A DNA stretch of 64,000 bases, taken from positions 25,145 through 89,144 of the forward strand of contig NTHE01000033.1 of NCBI GenBank assembly GCA_002551355.1, read 5' to 3'. Below are positions 1-9,168 of this stretch, in pieces. The stretch comes from Streptomyces sp. man185 (GTDB lineage: Bacteria > Actinomycetota > Actinomycetes > Streptomycetales > Streptomycetaceae). A program made the position numbers and the translations under genes. Under the pieces are notes generated by a model. The model was not told where the DNA came from. It made no database searches and was given only the letters and a program-made list of their open reading frames with translations. Numbering within the stretch: the stretch's first letter is position 1; each line of letters starts with the position of its first letter.

Positions 1-880
1 GAGCCTGACGGATCGCAGGCATCGGCGGGGTCTGGCCCGCCGCAGGGGCCGGCCACGCGAGGTCGTCGATGGCGAGCCACGGCGCGGCGGCCACGGCTGT
101 GGGGGTCACTCCGGTGAAAGCCCTGACCTCGCGGTGGAGATGGGCCTGATCGGCGTACCCGCTCGCGACCGCCACCCGGGCGGCGGCGTCGCCCGCCGCG
201 AGGAGGTGGGCAGCGTGGTCGAAGCGGATCAGCCGGGCGGCGTGCTTCGGGGCGAGGCCGATCTGGGACCGGAACCGGGACCACAGGCGCTTGCGGCTCC
301 ATCCCACCGTGTCCGCCAGACTGCCGACGCCCATCCGACCCCGGCCGGCGAGCATCAGCCACCAGGCGGCAGCCACCTCCGGATCGGGCGACGGTCGCGC
401 GTTGAGCCGTCGGCCGATGGCATCCGCGGCGATGGTGAACCGCTCGTCCCAGGACCCGGCCCGCCGCAGCCTGTCCTCGATCCGCCCGGCGTCGCGGCCC
501 CAGACGTCCTCCAGGGGGACGACCGCTCCGCCGAGGTCGGTCGAGGCGCCGAGCACCGCAGCCGCCAGGACCGGCGACAACCGGATCTGAAGGCACTCGA
601 CCTTCCCGTCCGCACTGCCTCCGAACCGCAGGGCGCCCGATGCCAGTCCCACGACCGTGCTGCCGCGTTCGCGCCGGCCGTGGGCGTCGCGGACCAGGCC
701 GTCCCCCTTGCTCAGATCCAGCAACAGCGTGACCGAGGGGTGCGCGACCATGGCGATGTCCACGTGGAGCGGAGCGAGTTGGCGGAACCCGGCCATGGTG
801 ACCCCCGGGAGCCGGCTCCGCTGCCGGGGCACGGCGACTTCCACCGACGCCCAGTCGGGGGGTGGTTCGGTCGGCTTCAC
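1..880 (-). CDS. AraC-family transcriptional regulator (C-terminus cut by window edge)
   Basis: About 293 codons are visible and the 3' end lies beyond the left edge. The C-terminal half carries two helix-turn-helix motifs of the AraC/XylS type: one around GVGSLADTVGWSRKRLWSRF, and a second around VAVASGYADQAHLHREVRAF followed by TGVTPT, the usual end of the AraC signature. The N-terminal 180 residues match no domain I can name and would be the sensor part. The GTG start at 880 is preferred because a TAGCCT -10 box lies six bases upstream, which suggests a leaderless transcript. It follows the alpha/beta hydrolase gene on the same strand by 17 bp, so the hydrolase may be its target or may share its transcript. 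Confidence 0.85.
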   Translation of the reverse strand, partial: MKPTEPPPDWASVEVAVPRQRSRLPGVTMAGFRQLAPLHVDIAMVAHPSVTLLLDLSKGDGLVRDAHGRRERGSTVVGLASGALRFGGSADGKVECLQIRLSPVLAAAVLGASTDLGGAVVPLEDVWGRDAGRIEDRLRRAGSWDERFTIAADAIGRRLNARPSPDPEVAAAWWLMLAGRGRMGVGSLADTVGWSRKRLWSRFRSQIGLAPKHAARLIRFDHAAHLLAAGDAAARVAVASGYADQAHLHREVRAFTGVTPTAVAAAPWLAIDDLAWPAPAAGQTPPMPAIRQA

Positions 881-886
881 GGCACC

Positions 887-892
887 AGGCTA
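887..892 (-). promoter_or_regulatory. Candidate -10 box for leaderless AraC mRNA
   Basis: Read on the minus strand this is TAGCCT, six bases before the GTG at 880. A TANNNT box this close to a start codon, with no Shine-Dalgarno sequence, is the usual look of a leaderless Streptomyces promoter. No convincing -35 was found. Confidence 0.4.
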
Positions 893-897
893 AGGGG

Positions 898-1707
898 TCA
901 GCGGCCCGTCGCCGCGAACCGCAGCAGCAGCTCGCCGGTCTCCTCCGGCGCTTCGAGCGGGGGGAAGTGTCCGACGTCCGGCAGCAGCTCGACTCGCGCC
1001 CTCGCTGCCGTGTCGTAGAGATGCGCCGAGGACGGGTCCCACCGGGGATCGGCGGCACCGAAGATCACCAGCACGGGGACGTCGAGCGCGCTCAGGCGCT
1101 CGGGGACGCTCCGCTCGGCGATATACGCGTTGTTCCGGCTCAGCACCGTCCTGAAGGTGCGGTAGCCGATGACCCGTACTTCGGCGACAAGGTCGTCCGG
1201 GACGTCCACCGGGCGGTGGCACACAGAGGTCACCCCCCGGCGGAGCATCGCGTCGGAGCGCACTCTCCACAGCAGCGGACCGAGCGGCGGGGCGATGAGA
1301 GCCCGGAGGAGGACGGGCTGCGGAAGGAGCGCGTCGGGACGGGGACCGCTGCTGACCAGCGCGAGGGACGCCACCAGGTCCGGGCGCTGTTCGGCGAGGG
1401 CTGTGGCGATGTAGCCGCCGCTGGAGTGCCCGGCCACCATGACCGGGCGCAGGCCGAGTTCGTCGAGCGCCGCGGCCAGGCGGGCCGCCTGCTCGTGCAC
1501 CTCGTACGACGCCGCGGGAGGGGACTGGCCGTGCCCCGGGAGGTCGACCCGGACGACGTGGTGCCGTCCGGCCAGGGCCCGCACCACCCGGCCCCAGGAG
1601 CTGCCCGAGGCACCCGATCCGTGGATGAGCAGGAGCGGCGGCGCCTCACGGGGGCCGTCGTGGACCACGTGCATGCCCTGCACGTACGTGCTGTCGTGGA
1701 TACGCAT
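898..1707 (-). CDS. Alpha/beta-fold hydrolase
   Basis: 269 residues with a complete alpha/beta hydrolase layout: oxyanion loop LLIHGSGASG near residue 27, nucleophile elbow GHSSGG with Ser95, an acid Asp220 in VIFGAADPRWD, and the catalytic histidine His247 in DVGHFPPLE. The substrate cannot be told from sequence; the family includes esterases, C-C hydrolases and haloperoxidase-like enzymes. There is no signal peptide, so it should be cytoplasmic. The ATG at 1707 gives the normal family length; another in-frame ATG at 1767 would add 20 residues, and neither has a clear ribosome binding site. The gene diverges from the UvrA-like gene and precedes the AraC gene. Confidence 0.88.
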   Translation of the reverse strand: MRIHDSTYVQGMHVVHDGPREAPPLLLIHGSGASGSSWGRVVRALAGRHHVVRVDLPGHGQSPPAASYEVHEQAARLAAALDELGLRPVMVAGHSSGGYIATALAEQRPDLVASLALVSSGPRPDALLPQPVLLRALIAPPLGPLLWRVRSDAMLRRGVTSVCHRPVDVPDDLVAEVRVIGYRTFRTVLSRNNAYIAERSVPERLSALDVPVLVIFGAADPRWDPSSAHLYDTAARARVELLPDVGHFPPLEAPEETGELLLRFAATGR

Positions 1708-1884
1708 GCACGCGAGGATGGCGGAGCCGGTGGCCCACGGTCTTGTACGAATGTCGTCGCTGCGCATATCGCCACAGGCAGGGTCGTCACAGGCCCGCGC
1801 GGCTGGCCGCCGTTCGGGGGCACGGTCCGGGCGCGTCTTCGGACCGGCCGAGAAAAGGCGACAGGAGCTGTCCGGTATCCCGCC

Positions 1885-1890
1885 TAGCGT
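1885..1890 (+). promoter_or_regulatory. Candidate -10 box for leaderless UvrA-like mRNA
   Basis: TAGCGT sits seven bases before the ATG at 1898 and no Shine-Dalgarno sequence lies between them, so the transcript probably starts at the start codon. No good -35 is visible at 17-18 bp. Confidence 0.4.
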
Positions 1891-1897
1891 CGCGACC

Positions 1898-4225
1898 ATG
1901 AATCGCTTTCCCGAGCGCGAAGCGGCACCGGGCACTCCCGGCTCCGCGCACCGCGACATCGTCATCACCGGCGCACGCGAGAACAATCTGCGCGATGTCT
2001 CCCTCCGGATCCCCAAAGGCCGGATCACCGTCTTCACCGGCGTCTCCGGTTCGGGCAAGTCGTCGGTCGTCTTCGACACGATCGCCGTGGAGTCGCAGCG
2101 GCAGCTGAACGAGACCTTCACCTCGTTCCTGCGCAACCGGCTGCCGAAGTACGAGCGCCCGCACGTCGAGTCCGTCGAGGACCTGTCGGTGGCCATCGTG
2201 ATCGACCAGAAGCCGCTGGGCGGCAATGTCCGCTCCACGGTGGGCACGGCGACCGACATCTGGTCGGTGATCCGGGTGCTGTTCTCCCGGTGCGGCACCC
2301 CGAGCGCGGGCGGAGCGACCGCGTACTCGTTCAACGACCCCACCGGGATGTGCCCGGAGTGCGACGGGGTGGGGCGCACGGTCCACCTGGATCTCGACCG
2401 GGCGATCGACCGGTCGAAGTCGCTGAACGAGGGGGCGCTGCTGCTGCCCGGTCTGTCGGTGGGCAGCTGGGAGTGGAATCTGTACGGCGGGTCGGGGCGG
2501 TTCGACAACGACCTGCCGATCGCCGAGTTCGGCGAGGAGGAGCGCCGGCTCCTGCTCCACGGCTCGGGGTTCACCGTCCGCGTCGACATGCGAACCGCTT
2601 CGGCGGACATGAAGTTCGAGGGGGTCGTGACCCGCTTCGAGCGGCTGTATCTCAAGCGCGACACCGCCTCGCTCTCCGAGAAGCGGCGCGAGGCGGCGGC
2701 CCGGTTCACCGTGGAGCGGGTCTGCGGGGCCTGCGGCGGGGCGCGGCTGAACGCGGCGGCGCTCGCCGCCCGGATCGACGGGCTCTCGCCCGCCGACTAC
2801 GGGCGGATGGAGGTATCCGACCTCGTCGGCGTACTGGAGCGGATCGACGATCCGGTGGGCGGGCCCATCGCCGCCGCCGCGCGGGAACGGCTGGAGCGGC
2901 TGGTCGGCATCGGGCTCGGCTATCTGAGCCTGGACCGGGAGACCACGACCCTGTCCGGAGGCGAGGGCCAACGGCTCAAGATGGTGCGCCACCTGGGCAG
3001 TTCGCTCACCGGGCTGACGTTCGTCTTCGACGAGCCCAGCGTCGGCCTGCATCCGCGCGATGTGGGGCGACTGGGCGATCTGCTGGTGCGGCTGCGCGAC
3101 AAGGGCAACACGGTGCTGGTCGTCGAGCACGACCCGGATGTGATGGCGGTCGCCGACCATGTCGTCGACATGGGGCCGCGGGCCGGTTCCGACGGCGGTC
3201 ATATCGTCTTCGAGGGGCCGTTCGAGCGGCTGCGCGAGGCCGATACGCTCACCGGCCGGTCGCTGCGCCGCCGCACCCCGCTCAAGGGGACCGTCCGCTC
3301 CCCCACCGGGCAACTCCCGGTGCACGGGGCCGATCTGCACAACCTCAAGGGGCTGAACGTGTCGTTCCCGGCCGGGGTGCTGACCGCGGTGACGGGGGTG
3401 GCGGGATCCGGGAAGTCGACACTGGTGTCGCGGGTGTTCACGGCGGCGCACCCGGAGGCGGTGGTGATCGACCAGAGTGCGATCACCGCCTCGTCGCGCT
3501 CCACCCCCGCCTCGTACATCGGGGCGCTGGACGCCATCCGCAAGGTGTTCGCCCGGGAGAACGGCGTGGACGCGGGGCTGTTCAGCTTCAACTCCGCCGG
3601 GGCCTGCGCGGGCTGTTCGGGGCGCGGTGAGATCTCCACGGATCTGGCGTTCATGGATCCGGTCACCACGACGTGCCCGGCGTGCGAGGGCCGCCGGTTC
3701 CACGACGACGTGCTGAAGCACCGGGTCGCCGGCCGGTCGATCGTGGACGTACTGGAGATGACGGCGGCACAGGCGGTCGAAATGTTCGAGGACCGCGCGC
3801 TGCTGCGGAAGCTGCGGACGCTCGACGAGGTCGGCCTCACCTACCTGACGCTCGGGCAGCCGCTCAGCACGCTCTCCGGCGGCGAGCGCCAGCGGATCAA
3901 GCTCGCCACCCAGTTGCACCGCACCTCCAGCGTGTACGTGCTGGACGAGCCGACGACCGGACTGCACCTGGCGGACACGGGCGCGCTGGTGGATCTGCTG
4001 GACCGGCTGGTCGACGCGGGGAACACGGTGATCTGCGTGGAGCACAACCTGGATGTGGTCAAGCGGGCGGACTGGGTGATCGACCTCGGTCCGGACGGCG
4101 GCAAGGGCGGCGGGGAGCTGGTGTTCGAGGGGACGCCCGCCGATCTGCTCGCGCACCCGACGTCCGTCACGGGCCGATATCTGCGCCGGGATCCGGGGGT
4201 GGAATCACCGAATCCGGAGCGGTGA
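1898..4225 (+). CDS. UvrA-like tandem ABC ATPase (short paralogue)
   Basis: 775 residues, a double ABC ATPase of the UvrA class. The first Walker A (GVSGSGKSS, near residue 48) and signature (LSGGEGQR, near 352) and the second Walker A (GVAGSGKST, near 500) and signature (LSGGERQR, near 657) are intact. Zinc-binding cysteine pairs appear as CPECDGVG, CGACGG, CAGCSGRG and CPACEG. Canonical UvrA is about 950-1000 residues, so this belongs to the shortened group that includes DrrC, the daunorubicin self-resistance protein. That suggests a DNA-damage or drug-protection role rather than housekeeping excision repair, but this is inference. It is a single-gene unit flanked by a divergent hydrolase and the downstream desaturase. 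Confidence 0.92.
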   Translation: MNRFPEREAAPGTPGSAHRDIVITGARENNLRDVSLRIPKGRITVFTGVSGSGKSSVVFDTIAVESQRQLNETFTSFLRNRLPKYERPHVESVEDLSVAIVIDQKPLGGNVRSTVGTATDIWSVIRVLFSRCGTPSAGGATAYSFNDPTGMCPECDGVGRTVHLDLDRAIDRSKSLNEGALLLPGLSVGSWEWNLYGGSGRFDNDLPIAEFGEEERRLLLHGSGFTVRVDMRTASADMKFEGVVTRFERLYLKRDTASLSEKRREAAARFTVERVCGACGGARLNAAALAARIDGLSPADYGRMEVSDLVGVLERIDDPVGGPIAAAARERLERLVGIGLGYLSLDRETTTLSGGEGQRLKMVRHLGSSLTGLTFVFDEPSVGLHPRDVGRLGDLLVRLRDKGNTVLVVEHDPDVMAVADHVVDMGPRAGSDGGHIVFEGPFERLREADTLTGRSLRRRTPLKGTVRSPTGQLPVHGADLHNLKGLNVSFPAGVLTAVTGVAGSGKSTLVSRVFTAAHPEAVVIDQSAITASSRSTPASYIGALDAIRKVFARENGVDAGLFSFNSAGACAGCSGRGEISTDLAFMDPVTTTCPACEGRRFHDDVLKHRVAGRSIVDVLEMTAAQAVEMFEDRALLRKLRTLDEVGLTYLTLGQPLSTLSGGERQRIKLATQLHRTSSVYVLDEPTTGLHLADTGALVDLLDRLVDAGNTVICVEHNLDVVKRADWVIDLGPDGGKGGGELVFEGTPADLLAHPTSVTGRYLRRDPGVESPNPER

Positions 4226-4354
4226 AAGGAGCGGTGGAAAGGGGGACACGGAAGGCTCCGGGGCACCTCTCACGCGCCTGTTCACCTGGGACTATGACTC
4301 CGTGTAGCCCGACCCTGCCGGGGACGGGCTTGGCTTTGGCCTTAACGTCGCCTT

Positions 4355-4388
4355 AACCTACGGTCACGTAACCTACGAAGCCGTAGGT
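4355..4388 (+). promoter_or_regulatory. Probable operator upstream of the desaturase gene
   Basis: AACCTACG occurs at 4355-4362 and again at 4370-4377, 15 bp apart. The second copy pairs with CGTAGGT at 4382-4388 to make an inverted repeat (ACCTACG-AAGC-CGTAGGT). The site is 27 bp before the GTG, where a repressor would block transcription. A TetR-type lipid regulator is a reasonable guess, but the regulator is not identified. Confidence 0.5.
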
Positions 4389-4414
4389 AATTCTCCCGTC
4401 CCCAGGAGCTCCCC

Positions 4415-5389
4415 GTGACGATCACCTCTCCCCACCTCGGCAGTTCGAAGGCGTGGACCGACGCCCAGCTGCTGTACGCGCTGGAAGAGGTGGTGGAAAA
4501 GGAACTCAACCGCCATCTCAAGGTAGCCAAGGACTGGATGCCGCACGAGTACGTGCCGTTCTCCGACGGCCGCAACTTCCCCGGCATCTTCGAGGACGGT
4601 GACGCCTGGTCGCCGGACCAGTCCAAGGTCACCGACATCGGCAAGATCGCTCTCGTGGTGAACCTCCTCACCGAGGACAACCTCCCCAGCTACCACCACG
4701 AGATCGCCTCCCTGTTCGGCCGCGACGGCGCGTGGGGCACCTGGGTGCATCGCTGGACCGCCGAGGAGGGCCGCCACGGCATCGTGATGCGCGACTACCT
4801 GCTCACCTCGCGCGCTGTGGACCCGGACAAGCTCGAGCAGTTCCGCATGGCACACATGGCGGAGGGCTTCGAGTCGGACAACCGGCACTCGATGCTGCAC
4901 TCCGTCGCGTACGTCGCCTTCCAGGAGCTGGCCACCCGCGTCTCGCACCGCAACACCGGCCACCAGTCGGGCGACCCGGTCTGCGACCGGATGCTGGCCC
5001 GGATCGCGACCGACGAGAACCTCCACATGGTCTTCTACCGCAACCTCCTGGGCGCCGCCTTCGAGCTGGCCCCGGACCTGACCATGCAGGCCGTGCGCGA
5101 CGTCGTCGTCAACTTCCGGATGCCCGGCCACGGCATGCCCGGTTTCGAGCGGGCCGCCGCGCAGATGGCGATCGGCGAGATCTACAACATGCGCATCCAC
5201 CACGACGACGTGATCCAGCCGGTGCTGCGCTTCCTGAAGGTCATGGACATCGACGGGCTCGGCCCGGAGGGTGCGAAGGCCCAGGAGGAGCTCGGTCTGT
5301 ACATGGGCGGGCTGGACAGCGAGGCCTCGAAGTTCGACGAGAAGCTCGCCGCCCGCAAGGCCCGGTTGGTGGCGCGCGGCCGCGCCTGA
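4415..5389 (+). CDS. Acyl-ACP desaturase (ferritin-like diiron enzyme)
   Basis: 324 residues, matching the fatty acyl-ACP desaturase family (DesA1/DesA2 type). The two diiron half-sites are visible: EEGRH beginning at Glu117 and DENLH beginning at Asp200, each of the E/DExxH form. The enzyme introduces a cis double bond into ACP-bound fatty acids in the cytoplasm, using reduced ferredoxin and oxygen. The GTG start at 4415 has AGGAGCT about 5 bases upstream. It stands alone behind a repeat-rich promoter region and ends just before a hairpin shared with the convergent neighbour. Membrane fluidity control is its likely role. Confidence 0.93.
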   Translation: MTITSPHLGSSKAWTDAQLLYALEEVVEKELNRHLKVAKDWMPHEYVPFSDGRNFPGIFEDGDAWSPDQSKVTDIGKIALVVNLLTEDNLPSYHHEIASLFGRDGAWGTWVHRWTAEEGRHGIVMRDYLLTSRAVDPDKLEQFRMAHMAEGFESDNRHSMLHSVAYVAFQELATRVSHRNTGHQSGDPVCDRMLARIATDENLHMVFYRNLLGAAFELAPDLTMQAVRDVVVNFRMPGHGMPGFERAAAQMAIGEIYNMRIHHDDVIQPVLRFLKVMDIDGLGPEGAKAQEELGLYMGGLDSEASKFDEKLAARKARLVARGRA

Positions 5390-5399
5390 TCCCCGACCG

Positions 5400-5416
5400 G
5401 CGCCCCGGAGGGGCGC
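5400..5416. terminator. Terminator hairpin between convergent genes
   Basis: GCGCCCC and GGGGCGC form a perfect 7-bp stem with a three-base loop, lying between the desaturase stop and the stop of the convergent helical-repeat gene. Confidence 0.6.
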
Positions 5417-5439
5417 GCGTGCCCCCCGGGCCCGTGCCG

Positions 5440-8400
5440 TCACTCCTCGGCGGTGGCCTCGGCGTACGCCACGTCGCGTACGTCGTCCGAGGAGTGCTGG
5501 CGGAGCATCCGCAGCTGGGTGCGCCATGGTCCGGTCCACCCGGTGCGCAGGCCGCACGCCACGGTGAGTTCGGCCGCGAGCAGGCCCTCGGCAGGGTCCC
5601 CCGTCGCCGCCAGGCGAGCGACGACGAGCAGCAGGGTGTCGGGATCGCCGGCCTCCGTCCCCGGGTATCCGACGACACGCCTGCCGACGGTCTGCGCGGT
5701 CCTGGCCGCGAGCGCCGGGCGGCCGGTGTGCAGGGAGGCGAGCTCGACCAGCCCGGAATGCAGCGGATCCGGGTCCGCCGCCAGGTCCAGCGAGCGCGCG
5801 AGCAGGGCGACGGCGTCCGGCACGAGGTCGCGGTGGGCGGCCAGGGTCCGGCCGGCCTCCGCGAGCACCGCCGCGCCCTGCCGGTTGTTCGGGCCGGTCC
5901 GCAGCGACAGCGTTCTGGCGAGATGGCCGATCCGGCGGCGGGCGGGCCGGTCCCGCTCCGCCCCCGCGTCGTCCGCCGTCTCCCCCGTGGCCAGCAGGGA
6001 CAGGACGCGGTTCAGGGCCCCGAGCGCGTCCGGAGTGGTCCGGGCCGCGTCCACGAGGGCGTCGGCGGCAGGGCGCCACCTGCCCCGCCGGTCCAGGTCG
6101 GTGACCGCCTCGACCAGGACCGCCGCCGCGTGCGGTGCCCAGGGCAGCCAAGGAACCAGCGCGGTGTGGGCGAGGGCGGCCAGCGTGTCGTCGTCGGTGC
6201 GGCACACGTCCTGGACCAGCCGCGCGTAGCGCGGCCGCAGGGCCGGGTCCAGCTCCGTCGGGTGCGCCCGCAACACCGCCACCCGCAGCGCGCGTTCGCC
6301 ACCCGCCGCGTCCTTCGTCGCCTCCCACACGCGTATGTCGCCGAGCAGCTGCGTACCGGCGGCCACACAGGCGGCCCGCACATCGAGGTGCTGGTCCGGC
6401 TGCGCGTACGCGTCGGCGAGGAGGGCGGCCGCCTCCGCGCGGGGCAGCAGGGCGGCGGCGAGGCGGACCGTCTCCTTGCGGCTCGTCACCTTGCCGGTGC
6501 CGGGAGCCGTGCGGGCGGCGAGCAGCGGGGCCAGCCGGGAGGGCCGGGTGCGGGCGGCGGCCCGGCCCGCCGCGTACATGGCGACGCGCGCCCGGTCGTC
6601 GCCGGCCCGGGCGAGGAGGTCGGGCAGGGCGTCGGCGGGCCGGTCGGTGTACGTGAGGGCGGCGAGCGCGGCCTCGGCGATCACCACGTCCCGGTCATCG
6701 GTCCAGGGCCGTACGGCTTCGGCGCCCCGCCCGGGTATGCGGGCGAGCTGTCCCAGGGCGGCGGTGCGCAGGTGGAGCGGCAGCTTCTCGTCCGCCAACG
6801 TGCGCTCCACCGCGCGCTGCGCGGACCGCTGCTGACGGGGCGTCCAGCGCTCGGCTCCGGCGGCCTCGACGGTCCAGGGCGTGCCGGGCGCGAGGAACCG
6901 GCCCCGGGGCGGCGTCCCGTCGAGGTACGTCCCCAGCAGGTCCGTCCGCCGGCCCGTCACGACCCGCCGGACCTCCGGGAGCGCGACGGCGGACGGGTGC
7001 CGGGCCAGCAGCCGTTCGACCCGCTCGTCGCGGCCGGCCGGGGCCCGGAGCCAGAGGGCGGCCGCGCTCCGGGCGGCAGCGGGCCCGCCGTAGTTCACGG
7101 CCTGCCACAACAGCTCCTGGAGGCCGGGCATGGCGTCGGCGCGGCGGCCCACGGCGCGGGCGAGCGCCAGGACGAGGCCGTAGTCGGACCGCTCCGCACC
7201 CGCTTCCAGCCAGGGCCGCAGCGCGTCGAACACGATGTGCTCCTGGCCCCGGCGCAGGGTCCGGTCCAGGCGGCCGAAGTCGGCGCTGCCGCTGCTGCCG
7301 GTGATCCGGACCAGGGTGCGCAGCGCCCAGTTGAGCAGGTCGCGCTGGCCGGTCACCGCGTGCTCGCGCAGCACGCCGACGGCCAGCGAGCCGAGGGCGG
7401 AGCGGGTGGTCGGGGACGAGTCGCGGGCCTCCACGGCGTCGGCGGCGACGCGGTCGAGCAGGGGCTCCACCGCGTCGGTGAACAGGGCGGGTTTCACCCC
7501 GGCCAGGGCGGTGAGGGCAGCGGAGCGGACGGGGTCCTGTTCGTTGCGCAGGCGCTGCAGGTCCTCCAGCACGGTGGCGGCGGAGGCCGGATCGCCGGAG
7601 CGTCCCGCGCTGCCGACGAGCAACGACCAGGCCGTGGCGCGGTCGTCGGCGGCGGGCCCGCGGGTGGCGGCCAGGAGCTGGTCGCGTCCCTCGGCGAAGG
7701 GGAGGTAGGACGTGGCGAGGAGGACCGCCGCGTCGGCCCCGCGGTCACGGGCCCGCTCCGCCGTCCGCCGCGCTACGGCGGCGACCTGGTTACGGGGCAG
7801 CGCGTCCAGCAGCCGGGTGTCGACGGTGGCCTCCGAGGCTCCCTCGCCCCTGCCCTCGGTGACCGCCTCGTGGAGCGCGGTGCGGCGGGCGGGCGGCAGG
7901 GCGCACAGGAGCCGGGGCAGCGAGCCGGCCGGTTGCGGCGCGCTGCGGCCCAGTTCGACGAGGAGCGCATCGGGCACGGCGCGGACCAGGCGGCGCAGCT
8001 GGGTGCCGCTGAGCGCGCGGTGCACCTGCGCGCAGACGTCCGGCCTGATGGCGAGGCGGGCGACACGGGCCGGGTCGGCGGCGACGAGGTGCCCGAAGGG
8101 GCCGTACAGGGCGGCCGGGAGCCGGGTGGGGCCGAACCTCTCGAGGAGGTCGAGCACCCGGTGCGGAAGGGCCGGGATCGCGGCAGCGATACCCCGGGGG
8201 TGCCCGAACCCCTGCCACCAGGAGTCCCGCGCCGCCGCGGGGAGGTCCGCCAGCTCCTCCTCGGCGGAGTCCAGGACCGGTCCGGGGTGGTGGTGGCCGA
8301 GCGAGGACCAGCAGGCGGTCGAGCGCCGCAGTTCCGGCAGCAGCCTCTCGACCGTCGAGGCCGAGCAGCCGGGCAGCAGGCGGGCCGCCTCGATGTCACC

Positions 8401-8823
8401 GTGGGTGCCGCGCACCGCGATGACCAGGTGGTCGGCGAGCGCGGTGCGGCGCTCCGCGATGATCGCCCGCACGAGGTGCCGGCGCACGACGGCGGGCGCG
8501 TCGGCGAAGGCCCTCTCGTACGCCGTGTCCGGCACCCCGATGGTCCGGGCCGCGCGGAGGGCGTGCCCGCGCACCACGGCGTCCTCGTCGGCGAGACGCT
8601 CGCCGATCCATTCGGCGTCCCTGCCGACCGCGGCGGCGATCACCGCGATCCGGCGCTCGTACGGGTCGCCGTCCGCCAGTTCGTCGAGGACGACGCGCAA
8701 CGCCCCCTGGGCGGCCAGTCGGCCTGCCCGCAGCGCCAGTTCGCTCATACGCCCCGCATGGGGCAGCGGTTCGAGCGCGTCGAGCAGGGTGGCGGCGAGG
8801 GCGAGCGGCGATGCGTCGGTCAT
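5440..8823 (-). CDS. Large alpha-helical repeat protein, function unknown
   Basis: 1127 residues rich in Ala, Leu and Arg with no signal peptide or membrane segment. Throughout the length, amphipathic helix pairs of about 30-40 residues recur with patterns like AVVRGHALRAAR, PVRSAALTALAGV and VVIAEAALAALTY, which resemble HEAT or Armadillo repeats. Such solenoids usually bind proteins. No enzymatic motif was found. The ATG at 8823 begins MTDASPLALAATLLDALEPL and is the only sensible start; the region 8824-8913 separates it from the WhiB-family gene upstream on the same strand. Similar long proteins are common and uncharacterised in Streptomyces. The HEAT-like assignment rests on visual pattern only. 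Confidence 0.8.
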   Translation of the reverse strand: MTDASPLALAATLLDALEPLPHAGRMSELALRAGRLAAQGALRVVLDELADGDPYERRIAVIAAAVGRDAEWIGERLADEDAVVRGHALRAARTIGVPDTAYERAFADAPAVVRRHLVRAIIAERRTALADHLVIAVRGTHGDIEAARLLPGCSASTVERLLPELRRSTACWSSLGHHHPGPVLDSAEEELADLPAAARDSWWQGFGHPRGIAAAIPALPHRVLDLLERFGPTRLPAALYGPFGHLVAADPARVARLAIRPDVCAQVHRALSGTQLRRLVRAVPDALLVELGRSAPQPAGSLPRLLCALPPARRTALHEAVTEGRGEGASEATVDTRLLDALPRNQVAAVARRTAERARDRGADAAVLLATSYLPFAEGRDQLLAATRGPAADDRATAWSLLVGSAGRSGDPASAATVLEDLQRLRNEQDPVRSAALTALAGVKPALFTDAVEPLLDRVAADAVEARDSSPTTRSALGSLAVGVLREHAVTGQRDLLNWALRTLVRITGSSGSADFGRLDRTLRRGQEHIVFDALRPWLEAGAERSDYGLVLALARAVGRRADAMPGLQELLWQAVNYGGPAAARSAAALWLRAPAGRDERVERLLARHPSAVALPEVRRVVTGRRTDLLGTYLDGTPPRGRFLAPGTPWTVEAAGAERWTPRQQRSAQRAVERTLADEKLPLHLRTAALGQLARIPGRGAEAVRPWTDDRDVVIAEAALAALTYTDRPADALPDLLARAGDDRARVAMYAAGRAAARTRPSRLAPLLAARTAPGTGKVTSRKETVRLAAALLPRAEAAALLADAYAQPDQHLDVRAACVAAGTQLLGDIRVWEATKDAAGGERALRVAVLRAHPTELDPALRPRYARLVQDVCRTDDDTLAALAHTALVPWLPWAPHAAAVLVEAVTDLDRRGRWRPAADALVDAARTTPDALGALNRVLSLLATGETADDAGAERDRPARRRIGHLARTLSLRTGPNNRQGAAVLAEAGRTLAAHRDLVPDAVALLARSLDLAADPDPLHSGLVELASLHTGRPALAARTAQTVGRRVVGYPGTEAGDPDTLLLVVARLAATGDPAEGLLAAELTVACGLRTGWTGPWRTQLRMLRQHSSDDVRDVAYAEATAEE

Positions 8824-8899
8824 GGCCCGATTGTGCCGGTCCCGACCCGGACACCCCAGGGAGTTTCCCGAACACCGAGGAGGTTGGTGGTGCGTGTGT

Positions 8900-8927
8900 G
8901 CGACCTGGGGCGTTCAGCCCAGGTCGC
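8900..8927 (-). terminator. Terminator of the WhiB-family gene
   Basis: A perfect 10-bp inverted repeat (GCGACCTGGG / CCCAGGTCGC, loop 8910-8917) overlaps the last four codons and the stop of the WhiB-family gene. Confidence 0.65.
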
Positions 8928-9168
8928 GGCCTTCTCTGCGGAGCCGCTCGCGCTCCTTCTCCGACAGCCCGCCCCAGACGCCGAACCGCTCGTCGTTGGC
9001 GAGGGCGTACTCCAGGCAGGCGAGGCGCCCTTCGCAGGCGTTGCACAGTTGCTTGGCCTCTCGGGTCGAACTGCCCGGGGCCGGGAAGAAGAACTCGGGC
9101 CCCGCCTGCGCGCACAACGCGGTCTCCTGCCAGGCGAGTGCGTCGTCGCTCACGGTATTGATCAGCAT
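8914..9168 (-). CDS. WhiB-family iron-sulfur regulator
   Basis: 84 residues. Four cysteines have the WhiB spacing: the first in ALCAQ, then CNAC (C-x2-C) and a fourth in ACLEYAL, followed by the hallmark turn FGVWGGLSEKERERLRRE and a basic tail. These proteins bind a [4Fe-4S] cluster and partner with the main sigma factor. The closest family feel is WhiB itself (WQE-ALCAQ, STREAK, ANDERFG), but it could be another Wbl member such as WblH; I cannot settle this without a search. The ATG at 9168 (MLINTVSDDALAW) is chosen over a TTG at 9207, which would add 13 residues including a TTA codon and lacks a ribosome binding site. Confidence 0.93.
   Translation of the reverse strand: MLINTVSDDALAWQETALCAQAGPEFFFPAPGSSTREAKQLCNACEGRLACLEYALANDERFGVWGGLSEKERERLRREGRDLG

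Noticed and set aside
1787..4156. A 789-codon minus-strand frame
   Set aside because: Antisense shadow of the UvrA-like gene, with no family motifs and low-complexity composition.
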